Shown: one piece after another, positions 27,967-37,352 of the stretch | Position numbering within the stretch: position 1 is the first letter of the stretch | Layout of the letters: every line of letters starts with the position of its first letter | Assembly (NCBI RefSeq): GCF_029433255.1 | Contig: NZ_JAQTHU010000001.1 | Span: 2,232,001-2,296,000, forward strand | Source of the DNA: Lactobacillus sp. ESL0791 | GTDB lineage: Bacteria; Bacillota; Bacilli; Lactobacillales; Lactobacillaceae | DNA length: 64,000 nt | Direction of reading: 5' to 3' | Position numbers and translations under genes: made by a program | The notes under the pieces: model-generated | Databases searched by the model: none | Told to the model about the DNA's origin: nothing | Seen by the model: only the letters and a program-made list of their open reading frames with translations

Positions 27967-29295
27967 AATTACAACAGTAACAATACCACCTTGGGAGCCA
28001 TTTTTAATCAGCAAACTACCACCATTGTTTTGGACAACAACATTAGCAAACCACAAACCTAAACCGCTGTGACCATTAAGTGCCCGTGCTTGATCTTCTT
28101 TCCAAAAGCGTTTGGTTGCATTCGTCAAAGCTTCTTTGGAAAAACCAGGACCACTATCATGCACACTTATTTCTATCGTTTGCTTATTATCCACAAAATA
28201 CAAGCCAATCTTACTTTCAATAGAAGTATAGGTGATGGCATTAGCAATAATATTAATCACCGCTCTGACAAAATGCTCTTTTTGTAAGTAAGCATAGCCC
28301 TGCAGTTCACCTTCTATCTGCAAATTAATTTTTTTAATTCGCACCAATTCCCTAGCCTGCTGGCTAATTTCTCTTTGCAAATTATTAAGATTAACAGTTA
28401 CTGCTTGCTCTTCAGTGCCATTAGTTGCTGTCTGCAATGAATCCAAATATTCATTTGCTTGCTTGGCATTGCGGATAATACTTTGCAAATCTTCTCGTTG
28501 CTGCTTTGTCAAGTTATCATCTTCAAGCAGCAGCTCGCTATTGCCATGAATAACTGTCAGCGGTGTCTTTAAGTCATGACTAAGAGCAGAAATTTCTTGC
28601 CGCTGACTCTGTTCCTGCGCCCATTTGCTTGTTAGCGATTCTTTTAAAGCTGCTTGCATGGCAGTCATCGCAGTCAAAGCATGTTCAAATTCCTTAATAT
28701 CAGATTGCGGAATTTGAAAATCCAGATTTTGTCTGGCAATATTCTCGCCAACCTGTTGGAACAAAGTTAATGATTTAACGATTTTCTTTTTCAAGAAAAA
28801 AGTTGTCATGAATAAGCACAGCAAAACCAGAAACAAAGTTATCCCCAGCGAAAAATATTCCCATGGTGGTAAAATTTTTTGTAAATTTGGATCAACATAC
28901 CTTGTCAAATAATGATAATGTAAAACCACAACTGATTTATCTGGATAACGGACAAGTTGATAACCATAATCAGTTTGCCTAGGATGCTGTAAATACTGCT
29001 GCATCTTTTTTTGGTCAGCTTTACTGGTATTTGTTTGCAAAACTTTTTTCTTACCATTAAATAAAGCATAAGCGACATTGTTCGGAACCTGTGATGAAAC
29101 AAAAGAGTGCTTATTTTTTTGCTCTTTAACAAAAAGCTGAACTGCCTGTTCGTCATGATTGGCCGGATAGAGCAACCCGATATCAATTCCCAGCCACAAA
29201 TTTAAAAACCAAGCAAAAATCAGCAAAACAATCACTAACCCATTAGTCAGCACAAACTTAATTAATAAGTAGGAAAGACTTCTTCTTTTTGCCAT
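27946..29295 (-). CDS. Sensor histidine kinase of the LanFEG-like ABC cluster
   Basis: 449 residues. Membrane helices at about 12-35 and 145-168 enclose an extracellular sensor of about 110 residues. The H-box is SALSHDLKTPLTVIHG (about 240), the N-box VINIIANAITYT, and G-boxes DSGPGFSKEAL and GHSGLGLWFANVVV. It overlaps the response regulator by 34 bases. A sensor of this size is found in NisK/CprK-like kinases rather than in BceS types. It probably detects a cationic peptide and controls the adjacent transporter. Confidence 0.92.
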   Translation of the reverse strand: MAKRRSLSYLLIKFVLTNGLVIVLLIFAWFLNLWLGIDIGLLYPANHDEQAVQLFVKEQKNKHSFVSSQVPNNVAYALFNGKKKVLQTNTSKADQKKMQQYLQHPRQTDYGYQLVRYPDKSVVVLHYHYLTRYVDPNLQKILPPWEYFSLGITLFLVLLCLFMTTFFLKKKIVKSLTLFQQVGENIARQNLDFQIPQSDIKEFEHALTAMTAMQAALKESLTSKWAQEQSQRQEISALSHDLKTPLTVIHGNSELLLEDDNLTKQQREDLQSIIRNAKQANEYLDSLQTATNGTEEQAVTVNLNNLQREISQQARELVRIKKINLQIEGELQGYAYLQKEHFVRAVINIIANAITYTSIESKIGLYFVDNKQTIEISVHDSGPGFSKEALTNATKRFWKEDQARALNGHSGLGLWFANVVVQNNGGSLLIKNGSQGGIVTVVIKKVAKT

Positions 29296-29945
29296 TTATA
29301 GCCAACTCCCCAAACAGTCACGATTGGTGCTAACGAAAATTCTTTTAATTTCGCACGAATATTTTTAATATGTTCGGTAACCGCTGCATCATCACCACTG
29401 GCATCAAAGCCAAAAACTGCTTCATACAGCTGCTCTTTTGTATAAACTTGCCCCGGATGTTGTGCTAAGTGGGCAGCTAACTGAAATTCACCCTTTGTAA
29501 ACGGAATACTTTTTCCCTTAACATAGGCTTTCTTTTCTGATAAATTAAACAGCACCCCCGAACGCTCATATGCATGAAGCGGTTGGCGACTTTCTCGGCG
29601 CAAGTGAGCATTAACCCGCGCGCGTAACTCCGCCAAACTAAAAGGCTTTTTAATATAATCGTCCCCGCCTAACCCCAGGCCGCGCACCAGTGCGGCATCA
29701 TTGGTTTTAGCCGTTAAAAAAATAATGGGACCGTCAAATTCCCTGCGGATTCGCTGACAAAAAGCAAAACCATCTTCGCCAGGCATCATGATATCAACCA
29801 AAAGCAATTGGTAAAAACGGCATGCACTGGCAGTCAACTGCTGAGACGAAAGCGCAGTATCGACCGTATAACCGTCACGTGTTAAAGCCTGTTTAACTAA
29901 CAGTAATAGATCTTGATCATCATCAATTACTAGAATTTTAGGCAT
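29262..29945 (-). CDS. OmpR-family response regulator
   Basis: 227 residues. Receiver domain with the phosphorylated Asp in LLLVDIMMPGEDG (about 51) and Lys in DDYIKKPF, then a winged-helix DNA-binding domain (FTKGEFQLAAHLAQHPGQVYT to GVGYKW). It is encoded 30 bases after the second permease and overlaps the kinase, so the five genes probably form one operon that it autoregulates. Confidence 0.94.
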   Translation of the reverse strand: MPKILVIDDDQDLLLLVKQALTRDGYTVDTALSSQQLTASACRFYQLLLVDIMMPGEDGFAFCQRIRREFDGPIIFLTAKTNDAALVRGLGLGGDDYIKKPFSLAELRARVNAHLRRESRQPLHAYERSGVLFNLSEKKAYVKGKSIPFTKGEFQLAAHLAQHPGQVYTKEQLYEAVFGFDASGDDAAVTEHIKNIRAKLKEFSLAPIVTVWGVGYKWQKEEVFPTY

Positions 29946-29975
29946 GACGACCTCCTTTTTCCAATTATAGCATGG

Positions 29976-30725
29976 TTATATTTCACTTTTACGGCCTTCC
30001 CAATGGCTAAACCAGTTAAAAACAAAAATTGCTATCGCCAAAGTGAAGCAAATAATAATTATAAAAAGTAAAAGCATTGTCCCCAATGAAGTACTTTTTT
30101 GCTTAAAAAAAGCCGCCGTGTAAATTTGTAAAAGCCGTGGTCCCCAGCTGCAAGGAAAAAGCGGCCAGATTAAATTACCTAAACCGGTTAATAATAGAGC
30201 TGCCAATAAAAATTCAAAGGTTGCAAAAACCAAACTAACATTGCGGCCAAACTTTAACTCCAAAAAACTATGAAGAAAATAAGAAAACAGATTACAGACC
30301 CAAATTAATAAGCATGCTGCTAGCAAATAACTTACACTAACAATTGTTTTTGTTCTTATCATCTTTACCAAAAAAGCAAAAATGAAAACAGCTAAAAAAC
30401 AAGAAATTAGACTACCAGCGAGCAGGTATAACAATTTTACTAATAAAATTTGCCAGCGCTTGGTTAGACGCAAAAGATTGAAGCAACCACCAGCCGCTAT
30501 TTCTTGGTCAAAAATACTGCTGCAAGCCCAGCTAAGAATGAGCGGATAAATAAGTGCAAGTACCAGTAAATAATTAGCTAAAAACAAGGAAAATGAATAG
30601 TTAGTGATAGAGAAATAGCCAGCAAACAGCAAACTTCCCATTAAAGGAAGAAAAAAATGAAGCGGAAAGAAAATTGTATGCTTTAATTTTAAAAACTCCG
30701 CGCGAAGCAAATTAAGTATATTCAT
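29976..30725 (-). CDS. LanG/LanE-like ABC permease, second subunit
   Basis: 249 residues with six hydrophobic segments and an N-terminal amphipathic start MNILNLLRAEFLKLKHT, typical of lantibiotic-immunity ABC permeases. It overlaps the first permease gene by four bases and shares the operon with ATPase and two-component genes. Confidence 0.82.
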   Translation of the reverse strand: MNILNLLRAEFLKLKHTIFFPLHFFLPLMGSLLFAGYFSITNYSFSLFLANYLLVLALIYPLILSWACSSIFDQEIAAGGCFNLLRLTKRWQILLVKLLYLLAGSLISCFLAVFIFAFLVKMIRTKTIVSVSYLLAACLLIWVCNLFSYFLHSFLELKFGRNVSLVFATFEFLLAALLLTGLGNLIWPLFPCSWGPRLLQIYTAAFFKQKSTSLGTMLLLFIIIICFTLAIAIFVFNWFSHWEGRKSEI

Positions 30726-31459
30726 AATTTATCCTCTTTGAAGCAATGCAGAAACATAGTTATACTAATTCCTAATAGTAAAATATTGATGAAAACACCA
30801 GGCAAAATCACACCTGGATCAAACAGAAAACTGTTTTTGGTTAAAGGAATTCCATTAGGATTCACACCTAAAACCGCAGCCATTAATCTGGCAGGAATTG
30901 AAAAGGGAATTAGCCAAAGCGTTCTACTGCCAGCAAAACCTTGCCCAGAAAAAAAGATATTTAATGCAAATAAAATAATCAAAGTAAATGGTGCTGGTAA
31001 TTTAAATTCAAGAAACATACCCAAAGGTATTTGCCAAGCAAAGCAGACCGTTAGCAAACATGTTGCTGCTAACTCTTGCGAAAATGCTAACTGGCTACCA
31101 AATAGCCATCCTGCCAGCAAAACTAAAATCATGATGACAGTGTTGGTAAAAAGAAGATAGGCGCACCCGGTTAAGATTTTAGCAAGACCAACTTTGACAG
31201 AAGCAGCTGGCAAAAGTTGGAGATTAAAATAATGCTGTTTCTTATCACTTTCAAGCAAATAGATACAGATAAGTGCAAGTTCCACCGGCAAAAGAACCAT
31301 GTACCACCAATTGAAAATAGCCAGCTGCAGCTGCTCACCTGCTAGCAGAATTATCGCCAAAATTGTTGTTATTACAGGTAATAAGCAAAAACTAGAATAA
31401 ATAAAAGAATGACGATTTTTAATAAATTCTGCTTTAGCTAAAGCTTGTATTTTATTCAT
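30722..31459 (-). CDS. LanE/LanG-like ABC permease, first subunit
   Basis: 245 residues from ATG 31459 (overlapping the ATPase gene by eight bases), with about six membrane segments and the start NKIQALAKAEFIKNRHSF, similar to the other permease. It is one of two unlike permeases expected in a LanFEG-type transporter that expels cationic peptides from the membrane. Confidence 0.82.
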   Translation of the reverse strand: MNKIQALAKAEFIKNRHSFIYSSFCLLPVITTILAIILLAGEQLQLAIFNWWYMVLLPVELALICIYLLESDKKQHYFNLQLLPAASVKVGLAKILTGCAYLLFTNTVIMILVLLAGWLFGSQLAFSQELAATCLLTVCFAWQIPLGMFLEFKLPAPFTLIILFALNIFFSGQGFAGSRTLWLIPFSIPARLMAAVLGVNPNGIPLTKNSFLFDPGVILPGVFINILLLGISITMFLHCFKEDKL

Positions 31460-32162
31460 CTGCTTGCTCCTGACCAACCACTGCCATAAATAGCTTTTCT
31501 AGTTTTTCCGTACTGTCTGGTAGCCTACCTTGATAGCCCAGTTTGCCATTAGCAATAATGCCGATTTCATCAACCACATTTTCAACTTCAGCCAAAATAT
31601 GACTTGAAAAAATGACAGTCATACCCTTTTTAGGAAAAGAACGAATTAGTTTGCGTAAGGCTTCTATTCCTAGCGGATCAAGACCATTAGTCGGTTCATC
31701 CAGAATCAGCAATCGCGGCGAATTAACTAACGCTAAGGCAATTCCCAAACGCTGTTTCATTCCTAAGGAAAATTGCCGTACTTTTTTCTTGCCAGTATTT
31801 GTTAAACTGACTGTCTCAAGAACTTCATTAATTCGACTTTGCGGTAAGCCTAAAGAAGTTGTGCGCACTAATAGATTTTCAAACGCAGTTAAATTGCTAT
31901 ATAGTGGTGGTTCTTCAATTAAGGCCCCAATTTCATTTAATGTATTTCTCTGCCATGGCTTACCGCGATAATAAATTTGCCCGCTGGTCGGCTGCGCAAT
32001 TCCTGTTATCATTTTAAGCGTTGTCGATTTTCCAGCGCCATTAGGACCTAATAATCCATAAACTGTATTTTTCGGTATCGCAAGTGATAAATCTTTGATA
32101 ACCTCCTGCTTACCATACTTTTTAGTTAAACCTTTTGTTGTTAACAACATTTCTACACTCAT
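31452..32162 (-). CDS. LanF-like ABC ATPase with an E-loop
   Basis: 236 residues. Walker A GPNGAGKST, signature FSLGMKQRLG, Walker B LLILDEPTNGLD and switch His in SSHIL. Where most ABC proteins have the Q-loop it reads IGALIEEPPLYSNLTA, with Glu in place of Gln. This E-loop is a reported hallmark of lantibiotic self-protection ATPases (NisF, SpaF, CprA). With two permeases, regulator and kinase it resembles the cprABCKR locus of Clostridioides difficile. No lantibiotic gene is in view, so resistance to external peptides is likely. Confidence 0.9.
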   Translation of the reverse strand: MSVEMLLTTKGLTKKYGKQEVIKDLSLAIPKNTVYGLLGPNGAGKSTTLKMITGIAQPTSGQIYYRGKPWQRNTLNEIGALIEEPPLYSNLTAFENLLVRTTSLGLPQSRINEVLETVSLTNTGKKKVRQFSLGMKQRLGIALALVNSPRLLILDEPTNGLDPLGIEALRKLIRSFPKKGMTVIFSSHILAEVENVVDEIGIIANGKLGYQGRLPDSTEKLEKLFMAVVGQEQADE

Positions 32163-32278
32163 AATTCAGCATTCCCCTTTCTGATTACAAGTGTAAAAAT
32201 AATTTATCAGGAAATTATAAATTTGAAGGGATTATTTTATTATTCTGCACTTTTATCGTACATGCACTATAAATGTGT

Positions 32279-32418
32279 TACAATATTACTATGAATAAAA
32301 GAAGCCCTATTAACGTTAGAACTTCTAAACATGAATTCCCGCATAAAGAGCGATGCCTTACTAATGTTTTAATAAAATCGCTAACCTGTTAAAACTAGAG
32401 CGGTTTTATTTTTATTTT
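32279..32418 (+). other. Short transcript candidate with a possible 33-codon frame
   Basis: An extended -10 (TGTTACAAT, 32276-32284) is followed by an ATG at 32291 opening a 33-codon frame (start MNKRSPINVRTSKHE, stop 32392) without a Shine-Dalgarno site. An AAAATCGCT/AGCGGTTTT hairpin with a T-rich tail ends it at about 32418. It may be a small RNA or a leaderless peptide gene. I do not recognise the peptide. Confidence 0.4.
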
Positions 32419-32419
32419 C

Positions 32420-32460
32420 AAAAAAGATTATTCTTAACACCAATTACATTAAGAATAATC
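32420..32460 (-). terminator. Perfect 12-bp hairpin with minus-strand U tail
   Basis: GATTATTCTTAA and TTAAGAATAATC pair perfectly around 11 bases. The minus strand continues with six U. It abuts the plus-strand terminator before it, but I see no minus-strand gene upstream of it. Confidence 0.55.
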
Positions 32461-32640
32461 CTTTACCTTAACTCTTCATATTAAATTTCGGCCTTGACTT
32501 CAACTTTAGTATAATATAAAAGAAAAAATAGATAAAAGAATCATCATACTTCCATCTACTATCTACTCTAAGATTTTTGCAATTTCTGAAATAAACAAAT
32601 ATATGCTTTGTTGTCACAATCCAAATGAAGGAACAAATTT

Positions 32641-33084
32641 ATGAAAAAGTACTTCTACATAGTGATTTGGATATTACTACTTATCTTTATCGGTACAGTA
32701 GGATATTTATGTTTCTCGCCTAACCTACCTATCAACCTGCCCGCTGATAACCACCAAATTTCCCATATTATTATCGGTAAAGCTTTAGTAGCCTACGTCC
32801 CATTTCAAGAAATCGACCAATTAGGATTTTGGCTAAATATTTTAATGGCAGTTCCCTTAGGAATAATTATTGCAGTAATAACAAAATACCAGTGGAAATT
32901 AAAGTTACTAACTCTCATTGGTATTGTATTTGGCTGCCTCATTGAATTAACCCAATTTATCTTAGATAACCTCTTATTGGCTCATCGCTGGGTTGACATC
33001 AATGACGTTATTGCCAATAGCTTAGGCTTTATTATCGGCTACTCACTAATCAAGCTGATTAATGCAAAATTATTTTCTAAATAA
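32641..33084 (+). CDS. VanZ-like membrane protein
   Basis: 147 residues with four membrane helices and VanZ-family features: CFSPNLPIN after the first helix, QLGFWLNILMAVPLGIII, and CLIELTQFILDNLLLAHRWVDINDVIANSLG. VanZ relatives lower binding of glycopeptides such as teicoplanin. Here it stands alone and converges on the polysaccharide operon, overlapping the end of wzx by 15 bases. Confidence 0.88.
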   Translation: MKKYFYIVIWILLLIFIGTVGYLCFSPNLPINLPADNHQISHIIIGKALVAYVPFQEIDQLGFWLNILMAVPLGIIIAVITKYQWKLKLLTLIGIVFGCLIELTQFILDNLLLAHRWVDINDVIANSLGFIIGYSLIKLINAKLFSK

Positions 33085-34497
33085 TTTAGCTAACCACTTT
33101 TCAAAGACAGTCAAGATTGAGGCCCTTAAGAAAAACAAGACTGCTAAATAAACAGCAACTCCCACGATAATTTCGACTATTAACATCAGCCAGCTCGTCG
33201 AAAGCACGTGATCAGCCCCTAAAACACATAAATACATTATTAATCCTGCAATTAAATATTTGCCAAATTCATAAAATAAGCTATGAAAATTTACTTGTCT
33301 TCGAATTCCCCAAAGCTGATAGCCCGTTATTGCCGCTTCCGAAATAACTGTTGCTAATGCAGCGCCAACTGCGCCATTCGCAATAATAAAGATAATATTG
33401 CAGAGCACGTTGACAACTGCTCCCAAAATAACGGAAACAGTATAATTTCTATTTTGATTAGTCGGCAATAAGTACTGATTGCCGATCACATTACTCCATG
33501 CAATCGGTAAAATTACGAAAGATTCAACCATCATAATCGGTATCACGTCAATGAACTGCATCGTTAAAAACAACGGGATAAGCTTACCCGCAACCACCAA
33601 CAACCCCAGCGTCATTGGAACCGCGATTGCAGAAACAAACGAAAAACTCTTATACAGATATTCTTTTGTCTTACGATAATTCTTATTGGCAAAGGCATTA
33701 GCAACATGGGGTAACATCACCGTTCCCGTTGCGGTAACTATTCCTAAGAGCATCTTCACAATTTTGTCTGACTGATCAAAATAACCTGCTGCTTGGACAC
33801 TTTTTAACGATCCAAGCATTGTTTTATTTAAAACCCAATATATTTGTGAAGCTACTTGCGGGATAAATAAGGCTAGAGCCGGTTTAAGATGCTGCCAAAT
33901 AGCTAAAGACTTGAAATCAGGCCGGCCAACATACCTTTTTAGACTAGGAAACATTGTCAAATTACCAATTAAAACTGAGACGGATGAAATTAGGATATAC
34001 CGGACTAAATCGGCAGGAGATTTAACAAAAACAAAAATACTGACAATGGTTAAAATTTTAACAATAAAATTTCTAATAACAGTGACAGAAAAGTTCTCCA
34101 CGCCCATAAAAAGCCATGAAATATCAAGAGCAGATGCAATTAGCAAAAATGATTGTGCCCAATAATATATCTGATATTGCTGAATAAGGAACAAAAAAAG
34201 CAGGAACAATAAAAAAGAGCCGACAGTTGTAAAAATTTTTAAAAATAGAATTTCATAAAAAGTTTGTGTAACTAATTTATGTTTATCACGAACAAAAGCT
34301 ATTTGACGTTCAGCATACAAATTTATCCCAATACTACCTAAAAGAATAAAGTACTGCATTATAGCAGTAGTAAAGGAATTAATTCCCACACCTGTGGGAC
34401 CAACAACTTGGGCGATATACGGGGTGGTAATTAATGGCACAAGTACAATAAAGATCTGATAAATAATATTATATAAATAATTCTTAACAACTTTCAT
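33070..34497 (-). CDS. wzx: Wzx-type polysaccharide flippase
   Basis: 475 residues, about 12-14 membrane helices, with the oligosaccharide-flippase start YNIIYQIFIVLVPLITTPYIA and GPTGVGINSFTTAIMQYF. It moves lipid-linked repeat units across the membrane. It is the last gene of the polysaccharide operon. Base composition is very AT-rich, as in the other polymer-specific genes. Confidence 0.92.
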   Translation of the reverse strand: MKVVKNYLYNIIYQIFIVLVPLITTPYIAQVVGPTGVGINSFTTAIMQYFILLGSIGINLYAERQIAFVRDKHKLVTQTFYEILFLKIFTTVGSFLLFLLFLFLIQQYQIYYWAQSFLLIASALDISWLFMGVENFSVTVIRNFIVKILTIVSIFVFVKSPADLVRYILISSVSVLIGNLTMFPSLKRYVGRPDFKSLAIWQHLKPALALFIPQVASQIYWVLNKTMLGSLKSVQAAGYFDQSDKIVKMLLGIVTATGTVMLPHVANAFANKNYRKTKEYLYKSFSFVSAIAVPMTLGLLVVAGKLIPLFLTMQFIDVIPIMMVESFVILPIAWSNVIGNQYLLPTNQNRNYTVSVILGAVVNVLCNIIFIIANGAVGAALATVISEAAITGYQLWGIRRQVNFHSLFYEFGKYLIAGLIMYLCVLGADHVLSTSWLMLIVEIIVGVAVYLAVLFFLRASILTVFEKWLAKLFRK

Positions 34498-34512
34498 GTA
34501 TGAGCCTTTAAC

Positions 34513-35628
34513 TTATTTCGGGAGCAGCTTTGTGTTTTTTCTCTCCAGCTGCGCACTAGATGCTAACAATATTGCAACAGGTATGAAAAGTTCAAAGTGC
34601 TGTAAGGAAGTTTCGGTAAAGCCACTTAAAACATACATTGTAAATATCAAAATATCTTTAATCCGCATTTTTTTAATTTTCCATCCCATCATTATTAAAA
34701 TATATAATAATTGAATTGTAAAAATTATTCCTTTTGCAAGCAAAGCCTGTAAATACCCATTATCAAACATTGCCGCTTCAAGTTGAGGAGTTTTTAAAAA
34801 GTGGATGCCATATACCGAATAAAATTGTTGGTAGAGCGCTAATCTGCCGGATAGAATACTATCAAGTGATGACGAATATGGGTGGAATAAAGTACTCAAA
34901 GATGCAGCAAAGATGGCCACTGGAATCAGGCAAACTAACTTTGAAACTGTTCTATTAACTCTAATATAAATCTTGTTTCCTAAGACAAATGCTGTAATAC
35001 AATAAAGCAGAATAATATAAGTTGAAGTTCTAGATTGCGTCTGAGTATAAATAATGTAGGTCAAAGCCGCAACAAACAAATTAGATACACGTTCGAATTT
35101 GGACTTTTCAATAGAACAAAATGCTAATACTACTGCTAACCATAGCAGCATCGCGACATTGGGGTGGATAAAGCCTAATGATTTTCTAAAAACATACCCG
35201 TTAACCCGCCACATTTCAAAGTTATTTGCTCCCCAGCCGGTTAGTAAATTAGCTAATACCACAATGCCAAACGTAATCCCTGAGACTGCTGCCAAATACT
35301 TCAGTATTTTGTTGTAATCGATATTAACTGACGTGTTCAATACATAAATAAGGGTAATCATCAATGTACCCGAGATCATATATATAGCGCCATTTATAAG
35401 ACAAATAAAAATTGATACCAAAAACAAAAAAAGAAAAGAATGACTAAATTTATTATTTAAAAACAAAATTGTGCCCAGCAAAAGCATACTCACAATCGCT
35501 TGAACAGCACTTGCAAGTGAATTAGAAATTAGCCCCGTTCCACTTAAAATTGTCACAACTGAAACAGCAACAGACATAATAATAATTAATTTAGTTGCAG
35601 TAGTTAATTTCACACGTAAAATCCCCAT
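34513..35628 (-). CDS. wzy: Wzy-like polysaccharide polymerase
   Basis: 371 residues with about ten membrane helices and a larger external loop (GGANNFEMWRVNGYVFRKSLGFIHPN). Sequence identity among Wzy proteins is low, so the call rests on topology, the QTQSRTSTY motif seen in O-antigen ligase/polymerase-type proteins, and position between a glycosyltransferase and wzx. Confidence 0.8.
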   Translation of the reverse strand: MGILRVKLTTATKLIIIMSVAVSVVTILSGTGLISNSLASAVQAIVSMLLLGTILFLNNKFSHSFLFLFLVSIFICLINGAIYMISGTLMITLIYVLNTSVNIDYNKILKYLAAVSGITFGIVVLANLLTGWGANNFEMWRVNGYVFRKSLGFIHPNVAMLLWLAVVLAFCSIEKSKFERVSNLFVAALTYIIYTQTQSRTSTYIILLYCITAFVLGNKIYIRVNRTVSKLVCLIPVAIFAASLSTLFHPYSSSLDSILSGRLALYQQFYSVYGIHFLKTPQLEAAMFDNGYLQALLAKGIIFTIQLLYILIMMGWKIKKMRIKDILIFTMYVLSGFTETSLQHFELFIPVAILLASSAQLERKNTKLLPK

Positions 35629-35642
35629 AATTACTTACAAAG

Positions 35643-36389
35643 TCATTTTATTAAACGCTTAATTTTGTTATAAGTACCATAACCACATAGAACATCAATG
35701 TAATGCTTGAGACACTTCTTTACTACTAAGATCTTTCCCTTTGCTTCATCCTTATTTTTTTCATCTTTCCATGAAGCTGCATAATGGTGAATCGAAATTG
35801 TATTGGGCCTAATGTCTAATTTATGTTTCCAAAAATTCACAGGGCAAAAATATGAACTGGGATAAATAAGCACATTATCAATCTTTTGTTTACGCCCATT
35901 AAATTTAAATCCTCGTTTTGCTAGCAGCTGTGTCGTTACATCGGTACAAATTATTTGGTTGAATGTACCATCAGCGTTAATAACATGTAACTTCTGATAC
36001 TCCTTAAGATTAGCCAAAATAAATTTGTTACCCTTAACGGCTCCAAATCCTAGACCAGTATTAACCGCAAACCGATCCTCACAGCCGAAATAAGCTTGCG
36101 CAGCCAAAACTGAATCTAAACTCTTAATCAACTCAACATCGGTATCCAGATAAATACCACCATGATGATAAATTATGTCTAATCGTGCTACATCTGATAC
36201 GAAAGCCCATTTTCGTTTTTTATAAGCTTCCCGTGTAAAGTCGTACTTATTAACGTCAAAGTTACTTTCATTCCACTGAACAATAGTGTAATCTGGGCAA
36301 TATTTTTTCCATGAATTAATACAATGCTTTACCTTGGGAGGCAAAGGTGCCTTGCCAAACCAGCAATAGTTAATTACTTTAGGTATCAT
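35643..36389 (-). CDS. GT32-type glycosyltransferase
   Basis: 248 residues. The start IPKVINYCWFGKAPLPPKVKHCI and the DXD block HHGGIYLDTDVELI (about 95-108) mark the Gly_transf_sug / GT32 family. The DXD residues bind the metal and sugar nucleotide. It would add a later sugar of the exopolysaccharide repeat. Besides the priming enzyme and the two-part transferase, it is the only glycosyltransferase here, so the repeat is probably short. Confidence 0.9.
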   Translation of the reverse strand: MIPKVINYCWFGKAPLPPKVKHCINSWKKYCPDYTIVQWNESNFDVNKYDFTREAYKKRKWAFVSDVARLDIIYHHGGIYLDTDVELIKSLDSVLAAQAYFGCEDRFAVNTGLGFGAVKGNKFILANLKEYQKLHVINADGTFNQIICTDVTTQLLAKRGFKFNGRKQKIDNVLIYPSSYFCPVNFWKHKLDIRPNTISIHHYAASWKDEKNKDEAKGKILVVKKCLKHYIDVLCGYGTYNKIKRLIK

Positions 36390-36401
36390 TAGCGTCTTTC
36401 C

Positions 36402-36887
36402 TCAAAACAATTGCCTAAGCAAAGTTTCTAAACGCTGATTAAATCTTTGATTATTACTGTGAAACTTGGAAAGTTGATTATCTTTTTCAGCACAAATTGC
36501 TTCATCCAAATCTTCAATATTTGTAACAGCTTTGATTGGAAAACCCCGTTTTTGTAAATCAGTGCAAAAGGTTAATTGATGATCATTCACATGCTCGTTA
36601 AATTTTTTTTGCCGCGGAACCACGATTGGAGTTTTACCCTGCCTGATGACTTCAATAAAAGACGACGGTCCGCCGTGAGTAATAATCACAGAAGCCTGTT
36701 TAATCAGCAACTGCATTTTAGCCGGCGAAACGAATTTTTGATACTGACAGTTTTTAGGCAAATAAGTGCTATAGCCAATTTGAATAAATACCTCATCTGT
36801 AATCTTATTTTGCCCTTTTAACTGGTCAATTTTCTTTATTAAGCGATTAAACGGTTGCTCGTGCGTACCCACAGTTACGAAAATCAT
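36402..36887 (-). CDS. CpsG/Alg13-like glycosyltransferase subunit
   Basis: 161 residues, the catalytic half of a two-part transferase: IFVTVGTHEQPFNRLIK at the start and ITHGGPSSFIEVIRQGKTPIVVPR (GT28 C-terminal domain). It works with the preceding Alg14-like protein to add the second sugar. Its start shares one base with that gene's stop. Confidence 0.92.
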   Translation of the reverse strand: MIFVTVGTHEQPFNRLIKKIDQLKGQNKITDEVFIQIGYSTYLPKNCQYQKFVSPAKMQLLIKQASVIITHGGPSSFIEVIRQGKTPIVVPRQKKFNEHVNDHQLTFCTDLQKRGFPIKAVTNIEDLDEAICAEKDNQLSKFHSNNQRFNQRLETLLRQLF

Positions 36888-37336
36888 CAGAAAATACTTC
36901 CCAAATTTTTCGCTTTAGGATAAACCTTCTTCATTTCTTCCCACTGCACGATAAATAAATCAGTAACGGGATAAACCAGTCTTCCCGTTAACGTGGCCCT
37001 GTTTATTCTGTCAAACACTTCGATATAAACAGTCTTTATCCTTAGCAGCTTGCCAATATAAAAGAACGGAACAGCAACCGCAGCACCAGAAGAAACTATT
37101 AAATCCGGCTTTTCCTTTTTAAGAATCTTAATTGCTAAAAAAGTGTTCTTGATTAAATTTTTTAAATTCCGATTGGTTGGAAAATAACACGAATACATTT
37201 TTTCCTTGTCTAATAAATTTATAGCGTCTTTCTTAGGAAAGGTTACCCAAAAGTGTTCTTTATCCTGCCAGAATTCTTTTAGCATATATAAGTGCGTTAA
37301 ATGCCCACCACTGGAGCCAACTAAACAAACTTTCAT
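36887..37336 (-). CDS. CpsF/Alg14-like glycosyltransferase subunit
   Basis: 149 residues: VCLVGSSGGHLTHLYML at the start and KPDLIVSSGAAVAVPFFYIGKL (Alg14 family). It anchors and enhances the catalytic subunit encoded next. A good AAAGGA site precedes the ATG. Confidence 0.92.
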   Translation of the reverse strand: MKVCLVGSSGGHLTHLYMLKEFWQDKEHFWVTFPKKDAINLLDKEKMYSCYFPTNRNLKNLIKNTFLAIKILKKEKPDLIVSSGAAVAVPFFYIGKLLRIKTVYIEVFDRINRATLTGRLVYPVTDLFIVQWEEMKKVYPKAKNLGSIF

Positions 37337-37352
37337 TAATAATCCTTTTTAT

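Noticed and set aside
29262..32162. BceAB-type bacitracin module
   Set aside because: There are two short permeases of about 245 residues rather than one large ten-helix permease, and the ATPase has an E-loop; the kinase has a real extracellular domain.
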